Shown: one piece after another, positions 17,869 through 26,267 of the stretch
Numbering within the stretch: the first letter of the stretch is position 1
Layout: each line of letters begins with the position of its first letter
Source of the DNA: an uncultured Bacteroidales bacterium
GTDB taxonomy: Bacteria; Bacteroidota; Bacteroidia; Bacteroidales; UBA932
Assembly: GCA_945487035.1 (NCBI GenBank)
Contig: CALYTI010000011.1
Location: 1-58,842, forward strand
Reading direction: 5' to 3'
Length of the DNA stretch: 58,842 nucleotides
Notes under the pieces: generated by a model
Database searches by the model: none
Seen by the model: the letters and a program-made list of their open reading frames with translations, nothing else
Told to the model about the DNA's origin: nothing
Program-made: the position numbers and the translations under genes

Positions 17869-17887
17869 GCAAATTTAGTAAATTTGC
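17869..17887. promoter_or_regulatory. Palindromic divergent promoter (susC-type operon / yggS)
   Basis: A perfect 19-bp palindrome has 9-bp arms around a central G. It contains TAAATTTG on the plus strand at 17879-17886 and the same element on the minus strand at 17870-17877. Both match the TAnnTTTG consensus exactly. Predicted starts are near 17892 (18 nt before yggS) and near 17864 (34 nt before susC). The two -7 elements lie back to back with one base between them, so polymerases bound in the two directions must compete. Confidence 0.7.
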
Positions 17888-17909
17888 ATCAAGAAAAAAA
17901 CTCTTCCAG

Positions 17910-18575
17910 ATGATTAAGGAAAGGATTTCAGAATTAGTCTCAAACCTGCCTTCAGGCGTCCAGCTGGTAGCCGTGTCGAAGTTTCATCCGCTCGAAGCGG
18001 TGCTCGAAGCCTACGGCGCCGGGCAGAGAATTTTTGCGGAAAGCCGTCCCCAGGAACTGCTCTCCAAGGTCAATGCTCTGGATACCAATGCCTATCCGGA
18101 TTTGCAGTGGCATTTCATAGGGCATCTTCAGACCAACAAACTCAAGATGGTTCTGCCCCATGTGACCCTGGTGCAGTCGGTGGATTCGCGCCATCTTCTG
18201 GACGAAATCCAGCGATGGGGCTGCGCAAACGGCAAAACCGTCAGCGTCCTGCTGGAACTCCATATAGGAGCGGAGCAGACCAAGCAGGGCTTCCACGAAG
18301 AAGAAATCGTGGACCTGCTTTTCGATGCCGCGAACTATAGCCATATCCGCTTCTGCGGACTGATGGGGATGGCATCGCATACGGATGACGAGGCGACAAT
18401 AGATGCGGACTTCGACCGCATTGACAGTTTTATGGCTTATCTGGTGGACCTTTTCCCTGAGCTGGAGGATTTCCGCCAGCTTTCAATCGGAATGTCGGAT
18501 GATTGGCAGATAGCCCTGCGCCACGGCGCGACTATGGTGCGGATCGGTACCGCTATTTTCGGAAGCAGACAATAA
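17910..18575 (+). CDS. yggS: YggS/PLPBP family pyridoxal-phosphate homeostasis protein
   Basis: The ATG at 17910 gives a standard 221-residue product; an upstream ATG at 17862 would add 16 residues and reach across the promoter. The PLP lysine is Lys24 in VAVSKF. Other family marks are FAESRPQE, WHFIGHLQTNK (here in full), VQSVDS, CGLMGMAS and the C-terminal SIGMSDDW and RIGTAIFG. The family has the alanine-racemase-N barrel without enzymatic activity and buffers PLP and amino-acid pools. It is the sole plus-strand gene driven from the palindromic promoter, and its 3' end overlaps the convergent methyltransferase gene by 23 nt. Confidence 0.95.
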   Translation: MIKERISELVSNLPSGVQLVAVSKFHPLEAVLEAYGAGQRIFAESRPQELLSKVNALDTNAYPDLQWHFIGHLQTNKLKMVLPHVTLVQSVDSRHLLDEIQRWGCANGKTVSVLLELHIGAEQTKQGFHEEEIVDLLFDAANYSHIRFCGLMGMASHTDDEATIDADFDRIDSFMAYLVDLFPELEDFRQLSIGMSDDWQIALRHGATMVRIGTAIFGSRQ

Positions 18576-19722
18576 GGCGTCCTCCGATGGCAGTGCCGCA
18601 GCCGAAGATGTGGTAATGGCGCCCGTCCGGGGCTATTCCGCTTTTGCATCCCAGCCTTGCGCGAAACTGTTCGCTGCTTATGTGCAGAGCCTTGGCGCTT
18701 ACTTCTGCCACCGGATATTTGTGGCCGAGTTCTTTTATTGAGGCGTTCCCGGTTGGGAGCGTCTCAATTATTTCATATTGCTTGAAAAACGGTGCAAGCG
18801 GGTGTCCGTCAGGCAGTTGCCCTGTATAGAGGTGGCAGTCCTGCGAGAGTTTGCGAAGTCCTGCGAGTGTGCAGGGGAGCTTGAAACAGCCGGCTTTGAG
18901 AAGAAGCGGCCGGGGTTCCAGCAGCACCGTGCCTGCATTCAGGCAGTTCGCCAGGGTCAGCACGCTGCGCGCCTCGTCTTCCGGCGCCAGGTCCAGGCGT
19001 GCTCCGCTGTCGGTATCCGCGAGCCTGAGGCTCCAGGCCCCTCCGCCGAGTCCGAGAAGGACCAGCAATTCCTTGACTTCTCCCGCTGCGCCCACAATAT
19101 GCACCTGCTGCACTCCGAAGCCTTCTGCCGCAGCCTGCTGCAGTCGGTTCACTGCCATAGTGATATCGGCCATAGGGGAGAGCTTGATCAGTATCCACGG
19201 GGCTTTGCGGCACATAGCCGGCAGCAGCGTGAGCACATCCGGTGTGCAGTCTTCCAGAAGAAACACCTTGCTCCCGGAAGCGCTGCGCCTTGCCGGGTCT
19301 ATGAAGATAAGGCTCTGCTCAGGGAGTTCCTCTATGCTCTGGAGCGTGCTTTCCTGATTGAAGCAGCTTATGTTGCTGCAGCCGAGGGCTTCGAAATTGG
19401 CCCTGGCGGCCTTGCACAGCTCCGGGTTTTTCTCGAAATAGAGCAGACTCCCGCAGCAGCGGCTCAGCGCCCAGCTGTCCACGCCAAGCCCACCGGTGAG
19501 GTCGGCTATGCTGCCTTCTCCTTTGGTTAGCTGCTCTGCAAGGGAGGCTTTATAGAGCGCTGCAGCTTCGGAGGAGCATTGCTCCAGACTCAGCTGCGAG
19601 GGAACGGCAGCCTGTACCTCAGCCCAATGCGGGAGCTTTGCGCGAAGTTTGGCGCTTCGCTGCTCATCCATTGTCCGCATCACTGAAGCAAGGCCTCCGA
19701 CTTTTGTTTCACGCCGTGCCAT
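18553..19722 (-). CDS. THUMP-like, class I SAM-dependent methyltransferase (PG_1098 type)
   Basis: The 389-residue protein has a Rossmann methyltransferase core with SAM motif I in IADLTGGLGVD (about 92-102), an acidic strand end in YFEKNPEL and a catalytic-type IFIDPARR motif near 160. The C-terminal half matches the THUMP-like/ferredoxin-like domain known from P. gingivalis PG_1098 homologues. The family is typical of Bacteroidetes and is thought to act on RNA or DNA, but the target is not established. The gene starts 1 nt after the metX stop (shared minus-strand transcript) and overlaps yggS tail-to-tail. I know no functional link to methionine biosynthesis, although both genes touch the SAM/methionine pathway. 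Confidence 0.85.
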   Translation of the reverse strand: MARRETKVGGLASVMRTMDEQRSAKLRAKLPHWAEVQAAVPSQLSLEQCSSEAAALYKASLAEQLTKGEGSIADLTGGLGVDSWALSRCCGSLLYFEKNPELCKAARANFEALGCSNISCFNQESTLQSIEELPEQSLIFIDPARRSASGSKVFLLEDCTPDVLTLLPAMCRKAPWILIKLSPMADITMAVNRLQQAAAEGFGVQQVHIVGAAGEVKELLVLLGLGGGAWSLRLADTDSGARLDLAPEDEARSVLTLANCLNAGTVLLEPRPLLLKAGCFKLPCTLAGLRKLSQDCHLYTGQLPDGHPLAPFFKQYEIIETLPTGNASIKELGHKYPVAEVSAKALHISSEQFRARLGCKSGIAPDGRHYHIFGCGTAIGGRLIVCFRK

Positions 19723-19723
19723 A

Positions 19724-20743
19724 TTACCCTAAAAATGAACTGATTGCCTTGCAGATCTGCTCGGTTTCCAGCAGGAAACCGTCGTGACCGAATTCCGAAC
19801 CTATGGTCTTGAACTGCGCACCAGGGATGCAGGCCGCCCACTGGCTGCCTTCCTCGGGAGGGAAGAGGCCGTCGGAGGTTATGGAAATGACAAGGGACTT
19901 CGCCTTGATTGAAGAGAGGGCTGAGTTCACTCCGCCCCGTCCGCGTCCGAGATTGTGGCTGTCCAGTTCATCGCACAGGCGCAGGTAGCTGTAGGCATCG
20001 AAGCCGCGGGCCACGAGTTTGTCTCCCTGATGGCGCTCGTAGGAGGCGGCGCGGCCGGCGAAGAGGCAGTCCGCGTCGGGCTCGCTCTGGGTCAGGCGGT
20101 AGCCTTCGAAACTGCGGTAGGAGATGAGCGCCTGCGCGCGTGCGCAGCGCAGGCCGGCCGCGCCGCCTCCGAGGCCCTCGGCCTCGCGGAAACTCGGGTC
20201 CGCTTCGAGCGCCATCCTCTGTGCTTCGGCACTGGCGCTCAGCCAAGGGGATACCCTCGGGGCGGTGGCCATAAAGACCGCACTTTTGATGAGATCCGGT
20301 TCGGCCACCGCCCATTCGAGGGCCTGAAAGCCTCCGATGGAGCTGCCTATCAGAAGGTCTATACTGCCTATTCCGAGATGGTTGCGGACGAAGCCGAAAG
20401 TGCGGACTATATCCCTTATTGTGATTTTCGGAAAATCCAGCAGGTAAGCTTTGCCGGTCTTGGGGTTGATGGATGCCGGGCCTGAGCTGCCGTAAGGGGA
20501 GCCCAGGATATTGACGCAGACCACAAAGTCCCTGTCCGTGTCGATGAACTTCCCCGGACCTGCCATCTGCGGCCACCACTGCTCCACATCGGAGTTGGCT
20601 GTGAGGGCATGGCAAATCCATACCACGCGTCGTCCTGCAGGACTTCCTGAAGAAGTGTGGTACACCAAATCAAGACGGGAAAGTACTCCTCCCGCCTCCA
20701 GTTCGAACGGCTGTTCGACTGACAAATGCTGCTGAATCATCAT
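19724..20743 (-). CDS. metX: Homoserine O-acetyltransferase
   Basis: The 339-residue alpha/beta hydrolase-fold acyltransferase carries the MetX fingerprint: the nucleophile motif GSSIGGFQALEW (usual form GGSMGG), an Asp in SDGLFPP and the His in FGHDGFL near the C-terminus. CVNILGSPYGSSGP is also typical. It activates homoserine as O-acetylhomoserine for methionine biosynthesis. Two adjacent ATGs (20743, 20740) are equally possible starts; a longer frame to 20773 crosses the promoter. A cystathionine gamma-synthase-family enzyme that could use the product is encoded at 36887-38056. The gene leads an operon with the THUMP-like methyltransferase. Confidence 0.93.
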   Translation of the reverse strand: MMIQQHLSVEQPFELEAGGVLSRLDLVYHTSSGSPAGRRVVWICHALTANSDVEQWWPQMAGPGKFIDTDRDFVVCVNILGSPYGSSGPASINPKTGKAYLLDFPKITIRDIVRTFGFVRNHLGIGSIDLLIGSSIGGFQALEWAVAEPDLIKSAVFMATAPRVSPWLSASAEAQRMALEADPSFREAEGLGGGAAGLRCARAQALISYRSFEGYRLTQSEPDADCLFAGRAASYERHQGDKLVARGFDAYSYLRLCDELDSHNLGRGRGGVNSALSSIKAKSLVISITSDGLFPPEEGSQWAACIPGAQFKTIGSEFGHDGFLLETEQICKAISSFLG

Positions 20744-20764
20744 ATCGTTACTGCTACGGGCGAC

Positions 20765-20799
20765 AAAGTTCACAAATTTTTGATAATTTTGCGAACTTT
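20765..20799. promoter_or_regulatory. Inverted repeat with -7 element between metX and cstA
   Basis: Twelve-base arms (AAAGTTCACAAA at 20765-20776 and TTTGCGAACTTT at 20788-20799) are complementary at 11 of 12 positions around an 11-nt spacer. The plus-strand -7 element TAATTTTG (20784-20791) lies across the spacer and right arm and predicts a start near 20797, 16 nt before cstA. The minus-strand equivalent GAACTTTG at the left arm is a 7/8 match for metX. This could be a dyad operator or simply symmetric divergent promoters. Confidence 0.5.
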
Positions 20800-20812
20800 T
20801 CTTTCTGTATAT

Positions 20813-22267
20813 ATGATAACACTATTGCTCAGCATCGTAGCCCTGATTCTCGGCTACCTCATCTACGGAAAGGTCGTGGAAAAGGTTTTCTGTCCCAACC
20901 CTTCTTTACAGACTCCAGCTTATTCCAAAACGGACGGCATAGACTATCTTCCGATGCCTACCTGGAAGGTCTTTATGATTCAGCTTCTGAACATTGCCGG
21001 TACCGGACCTATTTTCGGAGCCATTATGGGTGCCCTGTTCGGTCCGAGCTGCTATCTGTGGATAGTGCTGGGCTGCATTTTCGGCGGAGCGGTGCACGAC
21101 TATATGACCGGAATGCTCTCCGTACGCGGCGGGGGAGTGGTTGTCTCCGATGTCGTCGGGAATGTGCTCGGCAAGGGAGCGAAGAATGTGATGCTGGTCT
21201 TCTCCGTAGTGATGCTGATGCTGGTAGGTGCCGTCTTTGTTTACAGTCCTGCGCTGATTCTCGGAGATATGGTGGGAGGTGAGACCGACACCACCTTCAT
21301 CTGGGTGGTCGTCATCCTTATATATTATATTGTGGCAACCCTGGTGCCTATCGACAAGATCATTGGCAAAATCTATCCTTTATTTGCCTTTGTGCTTCTG
21401 TTTATGGCCGTCGCCCTGCTGGGTTGCCTCATTGTGAAGTGGCCTGCAGGAGTTCCTGAGCTCTGGGACGGGCTTGCCAACCGCAGTCCGAAGTCCGGCT
21501 CCATCTTCCCTTGCCTTTTCATTACCATAGCCTGCGGTGCTGTGAGCGGCTTCCACGCTACCCAGTCGCCTCTTATGGCCCGCTGCATACAGAATGAGAA
21601 ATACGGCAGGCCCGTGTTCTACGGTGCAATGATTACAGAAGGGTTCATAGCCCTGATTTGGGCAGCCGTGGCTTCATATTTCTTTTACGGAGGAGGCAAT
21701 ACACTGATGGGAGCCGAGGGCGTTACCGCGGCGCCTAAGGTAGTTACTGTAGTTTGTGAAAACTGGCTTGGAACTCTCGGCAGCGTACTTGCTATACTCG
21801 GAGTAGTGATTGCCCCCATCACCAGCGGTGATACGGCGCTTCGCAGCGTGCGTCTTTCCATTGCAGATGCCTTCCATTTGAATCAGAGCTCGATAGGCAA
21901 GCGCCTTGCGGTCAGCATTCCGATATTCGTAGCTACCGGAGCCCTTCTGTGGTTCAGCATTGCGGACGCTGACGGATTCAACAAGATTTGGCAGTATTTC
22001 GGTTGGGCCAACCAGACTCTGGCAGTGTTCGTGCTCTGGGCCGCAACCGTATGGCTCTCACGCGAGAGGAAGGGATGCGTCTATCTTATGACTCTGCTGC
22101 CTGCCGCCTTTATGACTTCGGTCGTTGTGACCTTCATCCTTACGGCTAAAATCGGCTTCAACCTGCCGGCCGGCATCATCCCTTATGTGGGCATCGGAGT
22201 CTTCGTGGCTTCCCTTGCCGCATTCCTGATGCTGAAATACAAGGGAAGCCGGAGACTTTCCGAATAG
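20813..22267 (+). CDS. cstA: CstA family peptide/pyruvate-type carbon starvation transporter
   Basis: The 484-residue membrane protein has about 13 hydrophobic segments and CstA marks: YLPMPTWKVF, NIAGTGPIFGAIMGALFGP, GAVHDYMTGMLSVR, SGFHATQSPLMARC, and ITSGDTALRSVRLSIAD. It is of the short form found in anaerobes. CstA proteins import peptides or pyruvate during carbon limitation. The ATG at 20813 is chosen because it follows the -7 element at 20784-20791 and starts directly with the first membrane helix; the longer frame from 20726 includes the promoter. It ends 2 nt from the convergent MFS gene. Confidence 0.92.
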   Translation: MITLLLSIVALILGYLIYGKVVEKVFCPNPSLQTPAYSKTDGIDYLPMPTWKVFMIQLLNIAGTGPIFGAIMGALFGPSCYLWIVLGCIFGGAVHDYMTGMLSVRGGGVVVSDVVGNVLGKGAKNVMLVFSVVMLMLVGAVFVYSPALILGDMVGGETDTTFIWVVVILIYYIVATLVPIDKIIGKIYPLFAFVLLFMAVALLGCLIVKWPAGVPELWDGLANRSPKSGSIFPCLFITIACGAVSGFHATQSPLMARCIQNEKYGRPVFYGAMITEGFIALIWAAVASYFFYGGGNTLMGAEGVTAAPKVVTVVCENWLGTLGSVLAILGVVIAPITSGDTALRSVRLSIADAFHLNQSSIGKRLAVSIPIFVATGALLWFSIADADGFNKIWQYFGWANQTLAVFVLWAATVWLSRERKGCVYLMTLLPAAFMTSVVVTFILTAKIGFNLPAGIIPYVGIGVFVASLAAFLMLKYKGSRRLSE

Positions 22268-22269
22268 AG

Positions 22270-23562
22270 TTAAGCTTTCTTCTGCGGATCCTTGAAGAGG
22301 ATTGCGAAGAGAATGCCTACAACCAGCGCATAGCCTGCAAATATGAACCAGGCGAGCTGCCAGTTGCCTGCTGAAGGACCTTCGATTGCCTGCGGCTGAT
22401 ATACAAGGGCGTTGATGACCTTGCCGGCAACGAGGGTTCCTATGGTTGCTCCAAGACCGTTGGTCATCAGCATAAAGAGGCCCTGTGCGCTTGAGCGTAT
22501 GCCACTGTCAGTGTTCTCGTTCACATAGAGCGAGCCGGAAACATTGAAGAAGTCGAAAGCTACGCCATATACCAGGCCGGAGAGAATGAAGAGCCATACT
22601 CCGCTGCCCGGATTGCCGAGGCCGAAGAGGCCGAAGCGGAATACCCAGGCGAACATAGAGAGCAGCATCACCTTCTTGATACCGAACTTCTTCATAAAGA
22701 ACGGGATGAGAAGAATGCAGACGGTCTCTGAAATCTGGCCTATGGATATGATTACATTGGCATTGTTGGCTCCCCAGGTGTGTGCAAACTCAGGATTGCT
22801 TGCAAATGAATTGATGAACGGATTGGCGTAACCGTTGGTTATCTGCAGGGAAGCGCCGAGCAGCATTGAGAAAATGAAGAATACTGCGAACTGGCCGTTC
22901 TTGAAGAGCTTGAAGGCTGAAAGGCCGGTTGCATCAGCAAAGGACTGGGAGCCTTCGCCCTTAGGCTTGCAAGGACAGTTCGGCAGGGTCAGGGCGAAGC
23001 CTGCAAGGAGCAGGGACAGTACGCCGGAAACCATAAACTGCTCGTAGGAGTTCTGGAACTGGACACCGTTTCCGTTCTTGACGAAGTTCACCGCAAACAT
23101 AGCGCAGATGAAACCTATGGTTCCGAAGATGCGCAGGCGAGGGAAGTCCTTGACAGGGTCCTTGCCGCAGCCTTCGAGTGCGCTGTAGGAAACGGAATTG
23201 GAAATCGCAATTGTCGGCATAAAGAAGGCCACGCTGATGGCGTATAGTGTGAAGAGCGGGCCGAACTGCAGGCTTTCACCGGCCTTCATTGCATAGAGTC
23301 CTGCTCCGAACATTGAAAGACCTGCGATGAGATGACACAGCGAGAGTGTCTTCTGGGCAGGAATCCATTTGTCGGCGATAATTCCTATCAGAGCCGGCAT
23401 AAAGATGGACACAATGCCCTGCATTGCGTAAAAGATGCTGATTTTTGGACCGAGTCCTGCTTTGGCAAGGAAACTGCCCATCGATGTGAGGTAGGCTCCC
23501 CACACTGCAAACTCGAGGAAGAGCATTAAAATCAGCCTCAGGTTGATGTTCTTTTCTTTCAT
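22270..23562 (-). CDS. MFS transporter, nucleoside:proton symporter (NupG-like) type
   Basis: The 430-residue protein has 12 predicted helices. It begins with LRLILMLFLEFAVWGAYLTSMGSFL, which is characteristic of the nucleoside:H+ symporter branch of the MFS, and has the inter-helix segment IGIIADKWIPAQKTL in the position of the MFS motif. Later parts (VYGVAFDFFNVSGSLYVNE, SAQGLFMLMTNGLGA) also match that branch. Likely role: uptake of nucleosides or related ring compounds across the inner membrane. It sits 10 nt downstream of lptG and could be read from the tgt-lptG transcript. Confidence 0.85.
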   Translation of the reverse strand: MKEKNINLRLILMLFLEFAVWGAYLTSMGSFLAKAGLGPKISIFYAMQGIVSIFMPALIGIIADKWIPAQKTLSLCHLIAGLSMFGAGLYAMKAGESLQFGPLFTLYAISVAFFMPTIAISNSVSYSALEGCGKDPVKDFPRLRIFGTIGFICAMFAVNFVKNGNGVQFQNSYEQFMVSGVLSLLLAGFALTLPNCPCKPKGEGSQSFADATGLSAFKLFKNGQFAVFFIFSMLLGASLQITNGYANPFINSFASNPEFAHTWGANNANVIISIGQISETVCILLIPFFMKKFGIKKVMLLSMFAWVFRFGLFGLGNPGSGVWLFILSGLVYGVAFDFFNVSGSLYVNENTDSGIRSSAQGLFMLMTNGLGATIGTLVAGKVINALVYQPQAIEGPSAGNWQLAWFIFAGYALVVGILFAILFKDPQKKA

Positions 23563-23572
23563 TTCTATTGTG

Positions 23573-24655
23573 TTATTTTGGTGCTATTCTGTAGAGTACC
23601 GCTGCGATGATGGCGAACAGCAGGTTCGGAATCCAGAGCGCTATGAAAGGCGGCAGAAGTCCGGTATAGACAAACATCTGGCTGAAGCGCAGGAACAGGA
23701 TGTAGCTGAATGCCAATGCTATTCCGAGTCCGAGGTTCCAGCCTATTCCTCCGCGCTTTTTCTTGGAAGACAGGGCGACTCCCATAATGGTGAGTATGAA
23801 AGCGGAGAACGGCAGGGCCCAGCGGGTATTCTTCTCTATCTCGGCATACATCACATTGGCGTCTCCGCGCATTCTCTGGGTGTCGATGAGCCTGTCGAGG
23901 TCCCTGGCGTCCAGTTTCTCTACGGTTTTGTCGTTGAAGTAGAAGTCATCTACCGTAAGCGCGATTACGGTGTCGAGCTTGTCTCCGGTGCGGACCTGAT
24001 CGGATATGCCTTCGCTGAAGTCCCTTATCGTGTATTTGCGCAGATGCCAGCCTCCCATAGTGCTGTCCCAGGCCGCGGATTCGGCAGAGAGCTTGCTCAC
24101 AAGGCGGTTGTTTTCGATTTTCTCGAGGGTGAACTTGTAGGCTGTCTTGTTCCATTTGCTGAAGGAACTGACATAGACGAATTCGCCCGGAGCTATCTGA
24201 TAATGAACATTTTCCGTTTTGTTGGATGACCGCTTTTTCACATACATTTCCTCGAACTCCAGCCTCTGTTCATTGGCTTTAGGGATTACGAAGAGGTTGA
24301 GTCCCAGCGAGAGCGCTGCGATAATGGTGGCTGCCGCAATATAGGGCACCATCATCCTGTGGTAGCTTATGCCTCCGGAGAGTATGGCGATAATCTCGGA
24401 GTTGGCCGCCAGACGCGAGGTGAACAGGATTACCGTAATGAATACGAACAGCGGGCTGAACATATTGATGAAATACGGTATGAAGTTGAGGTAGTAGTCA
24501 AAGATGATGGCGTGCAGAGGAGCTTCGTTCTTGACGAAGTCGTCTATTTTTTCCGAGATGTCGAAGATGATGACTATGCCGATGATGAGTATCAGCGACA
24601 CGAAGAAGGTCATCATAAACCTCTTGAAAATGTACCAGTCGAGTTTCTTTATCAT
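23573..24655 (-). CDS. lptG: LptF/LptG family lipopolysaccharide export permease
   Basis: The 360-residue protein has the YjgP/YjgQ layout. Three N-terminal helices (LDWYIFKRFMMTFF onward, with LAANSEIIAILSGGIS) are followed by a periplasmic beta-jellyroll (about 125-265) with the WNKTAYKFTLEKIE and DFYFNDK segments, then three C-terminal helices. LptF/G form the transmembrane part of the ABC exporter that extracts LPS from the inner membrane. Its ATG shares one base with the stop of tgt (TAATG), so the two are coupled; this order is common in Bacteroidetes. G versus F cannot be decided firmly from sequence alone. Confidence 0.9.
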   Translation of the reverse strand: MIKKLDWYIFKRFMMTFFVSLILIIGIVIIFDISEKIDDFVKNEAPLHAIIFDYYLNFIPYFINMFSPLFVFITVILFTSRLAANSEIIAILSGGISYHRMMVPYIAAATIIAALSLGLNLFVIPKANEQRLEFEEMYVKKRSSNKTENVHYQIAPGEFVYVSSFSKWNKTAYKFTLEKIENNRLVSKLSAESAAWDSTMGGWHLRKYTIRDFSEGISDQVRTGDKLDTVIALTVDDFYFNDKTVEKLDARDLDRLIDTQRMRGDANVMYAEIEKNTRWALPFSAFILTIMGVALSSKKKRGGIGWNLGLGIALAFSYILFLRFSQMFVYTGLLPPFIALWIPNLLFAIIAAVLYRIAPK

Positions 24656-25785
24656 TAGAGTCTGGTAGTGATTCTTTTAACTGTGGCTTCCTTCCAGGCG
24701 GTGAAATCGCCCTCTTCTATGTGCTTGCGGGCTTCCCTTACGAGGTCGAGATAGAAGGCGAGATTGTGCTCGGAGGCAATCATTGCGGCAAACATTTCGC
24801 CGGCTATGAAAAGATGGCGCAGGTAGGCCTTGGAGTATGCGTGGTCCACGAAGGAAGAGCCTGCCGGGTCCAGCTCCGAGAAGTCGTTCTCCCATTTGGC
24901 GTTGCGCATATTCATTATTCCGTTCCAGGTGAAGAGCATACCGTTGCGGCCGTTGCGTGTCGGCATTACGCAGTCGAACATATCCACGCCGCGCGCTATC
25001 CCCTCAAGTATGTTGGCAGGGGTGCCGACGCCCATCAGGTAGCGGGCCTTGTCCTGGGGGATGACGGGATTGAGGACCTCGAGCATTTCGTACATCTTCT
25101 CCGTAGGCTCTCCGACCGCCAGGCCGCCTATTGCTATGCCCGCATCCGCAAATTCGAGCGCGTGCTCTGCCGCTTCGATGCGAAGCTCCGGATAGACGCA
25201 GCCCTGGATGATGGGGAAGAAGGTCTGCCCGTAGCCGTAGAGGGGCTCGGTCTCGTGGAAGTGCCTGGCGTAGCGCTCAAGCCAGCCTTTGGTGAGCTGG
25301 AGGGACTTCTTCGCATAGGCGCGGTCCGCGTCGCCCGGGCAGCATTCGTCCAGGGCCATCATTATATCTGCGCCTATAATTCGCTGTGTATCAACGTTGT
25401 TCTCTGGGGTGAACTGATGCTTCGAGCCGTCTATGTGGGAGCGGAAAAGGCAGCCCTCTTCGGTGATTTTGCGTATGGGGCTCAGGGAAAAAACCTGAAA
25501 GCCTCCGCTGTCCGTGAGAATAGGCCTGTCCCAGCTTTCGAATTTGTGAAGGCCTCCGGCGGCCTTGAGAGTGTCAAGTCCGGGCCTGAGATAGAGGTGG
25601 TAGGTGTTCCCCAGAATGATTTCAGCTTTGATGTCGTCCTTGAGGTCGTGGTGATACACACCTTTGACTGTCCCGACCGTTCCGACGGGCATAAAGATGG
25701 GAGTGTGAATCTCCCCGTGGTCTGTTGTGAGGATTCCCGTTCTCGCTGCCGAGTGCGGGTCTTTGCTTAGAAGCTGAAATTTCAT
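24655..25785 (-). CDS. tgt: tRNA-guanine transglycosylase, lacking the zinc-site cysteines
   Basis: The 376-residue TIM-barrel enzyme exchanges guanine-34 of GU(N) tRNAs for a queuosine precursor. Marks seen: GNTYHLYLRPG, the catalytic Asp in LTDSGGFQVFSL, GGLAVGEP (Val form, typical of preQ1-using enzymes rather than the queuine-type GGLSGGE) and FDCVMPTRNGRNG. In the C-terminal zinc loop, the CxCxxC of E. coli Tgt is replaced by GSSFVD (around 24845-24865), although the later His in ASEHNLAFY is kept. The structural zinc is therefore probably absent, which may be lineage-typical. The gene is first in the tgt-lptG pair; a -7 element ends 5 nt before its ATG. Confidence 0.95.
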   Translation of the reverse strand: MKFQLLSKDPHSAARTGILTTDHGEIHTPIFMPVGTVGTVKGVYHHDLKDDIKAEIILGNTYHLYLRPGLDTLKAAGGLHKFESWDRPILTDSGGFQVFSLSPIRKITEEGCLFRSHIDGSKHQFTPENNVDTQRIIGADIMMALDECCPGDADRAYAKKSLQLTKGWLERYARHFHETEPLYGYGQTFFPIIQGCVYPELRIEAAEHALEFADAGIAIGGLAVGEPTEKMYEMLEVLNPVIPQDKARYLMGVGTPANILEGIARGVDMFDCVMPTRNGRNGMLFTWNGIMNMRNAKWENDFSELDPAGSSFVDHAYSKAYLRHLFIAGEMFAAMIASEHNLAFYLDLVREARKHIEEGDFTAWKEATVKRITTRL

Positions 25786-25790
25786 AGCCC

Positions 25791-25798
25791 CAAATATA
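25791..25798 (-). promoter_or_regulatory. -7 element TATATTTG for tgt
   Basis: The element matches the TAnnTTTG consensus exactly, reading leftward, and ends 5 nt before the tgt ATG, so the transcript would begin at or beside the start codon. A near-match (TTTATTTG, 25820-25827) sits 5 nt before the divergent dut start in the same way. Confidence 0.5.
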
Positions 25799-25832
25799 GC
25801 AAATTTCCGGCGAATTCACTTTATTTGCATTT

Positions 25833-26267
25833 ATGAAAGTAAGAGTAATCAACCGCAGCGCCTGTGCGCTTCCTTCCTATTCTACAGAATTGTCCGCCGG
25901 TATGGATGTCCGTGCGGATATTCCGGAGGCTGTAGTACTTGCTCCTCTGCAGAGGGCAATAGTGCCTACCGGCATTTTTCTTGAGATTCCCGCAGGCTTC
26001 GAGGTGCAGGTGCGTCCGCGCAGCGGGCTTGCCGCCAAGCACGGGATAACGGTGCTCAACAGCCCCGGGACCATCGATGCCGATTACCGTGGTGAGCTGA
26101 AAGTGATTCTTGTCAATCTGTCTTCTGAGCCTTTCGCCGTAGAACCGGGGGAGAGGATTGCCCAAATCGTGCTGGCAAAGCACGAGGTGATTGAGTGGGA
26201 GGAGGCTACGGAACTGTCGGAGTCAGGCCGCGGTGCGGGTGGCTTTGGCAGCACAGGCGTCAAATAG
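25833..26267 (+). CDS. dut: Deoxyuridine 5'-triphosphate nucleotidohydrolase
   Basis: The 144-residue trimeric dUTPase has its five motifs in order: AGMDVRADI (motif 1), [11 protein letters not shown] (2), [17 protein letters not shown] (3), RIAQIV (4) and the C-terminal [10 protein letters not shown] (5). It converts dUTP to dUMP and pyrophosphate, keeping uracil out of DNA and supplying dTMP synthesis. Length is standard. The last 45 bases overlap the 3' end of the convergent PAP2 gene. Confidence 0.97.
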   Translation: MKVRVINRSACALPSYSTELSAGMDVRADIPEAVVLAPLQRAIVPTGIFLEIPAGFEVQVRPRSGLAAKHGITVLNSPGTIDADYRGELKVILVNLSSEPFAVEPGERIAQIVLAKHEVIEWEEATELSESGRGAGGFGSTGVK

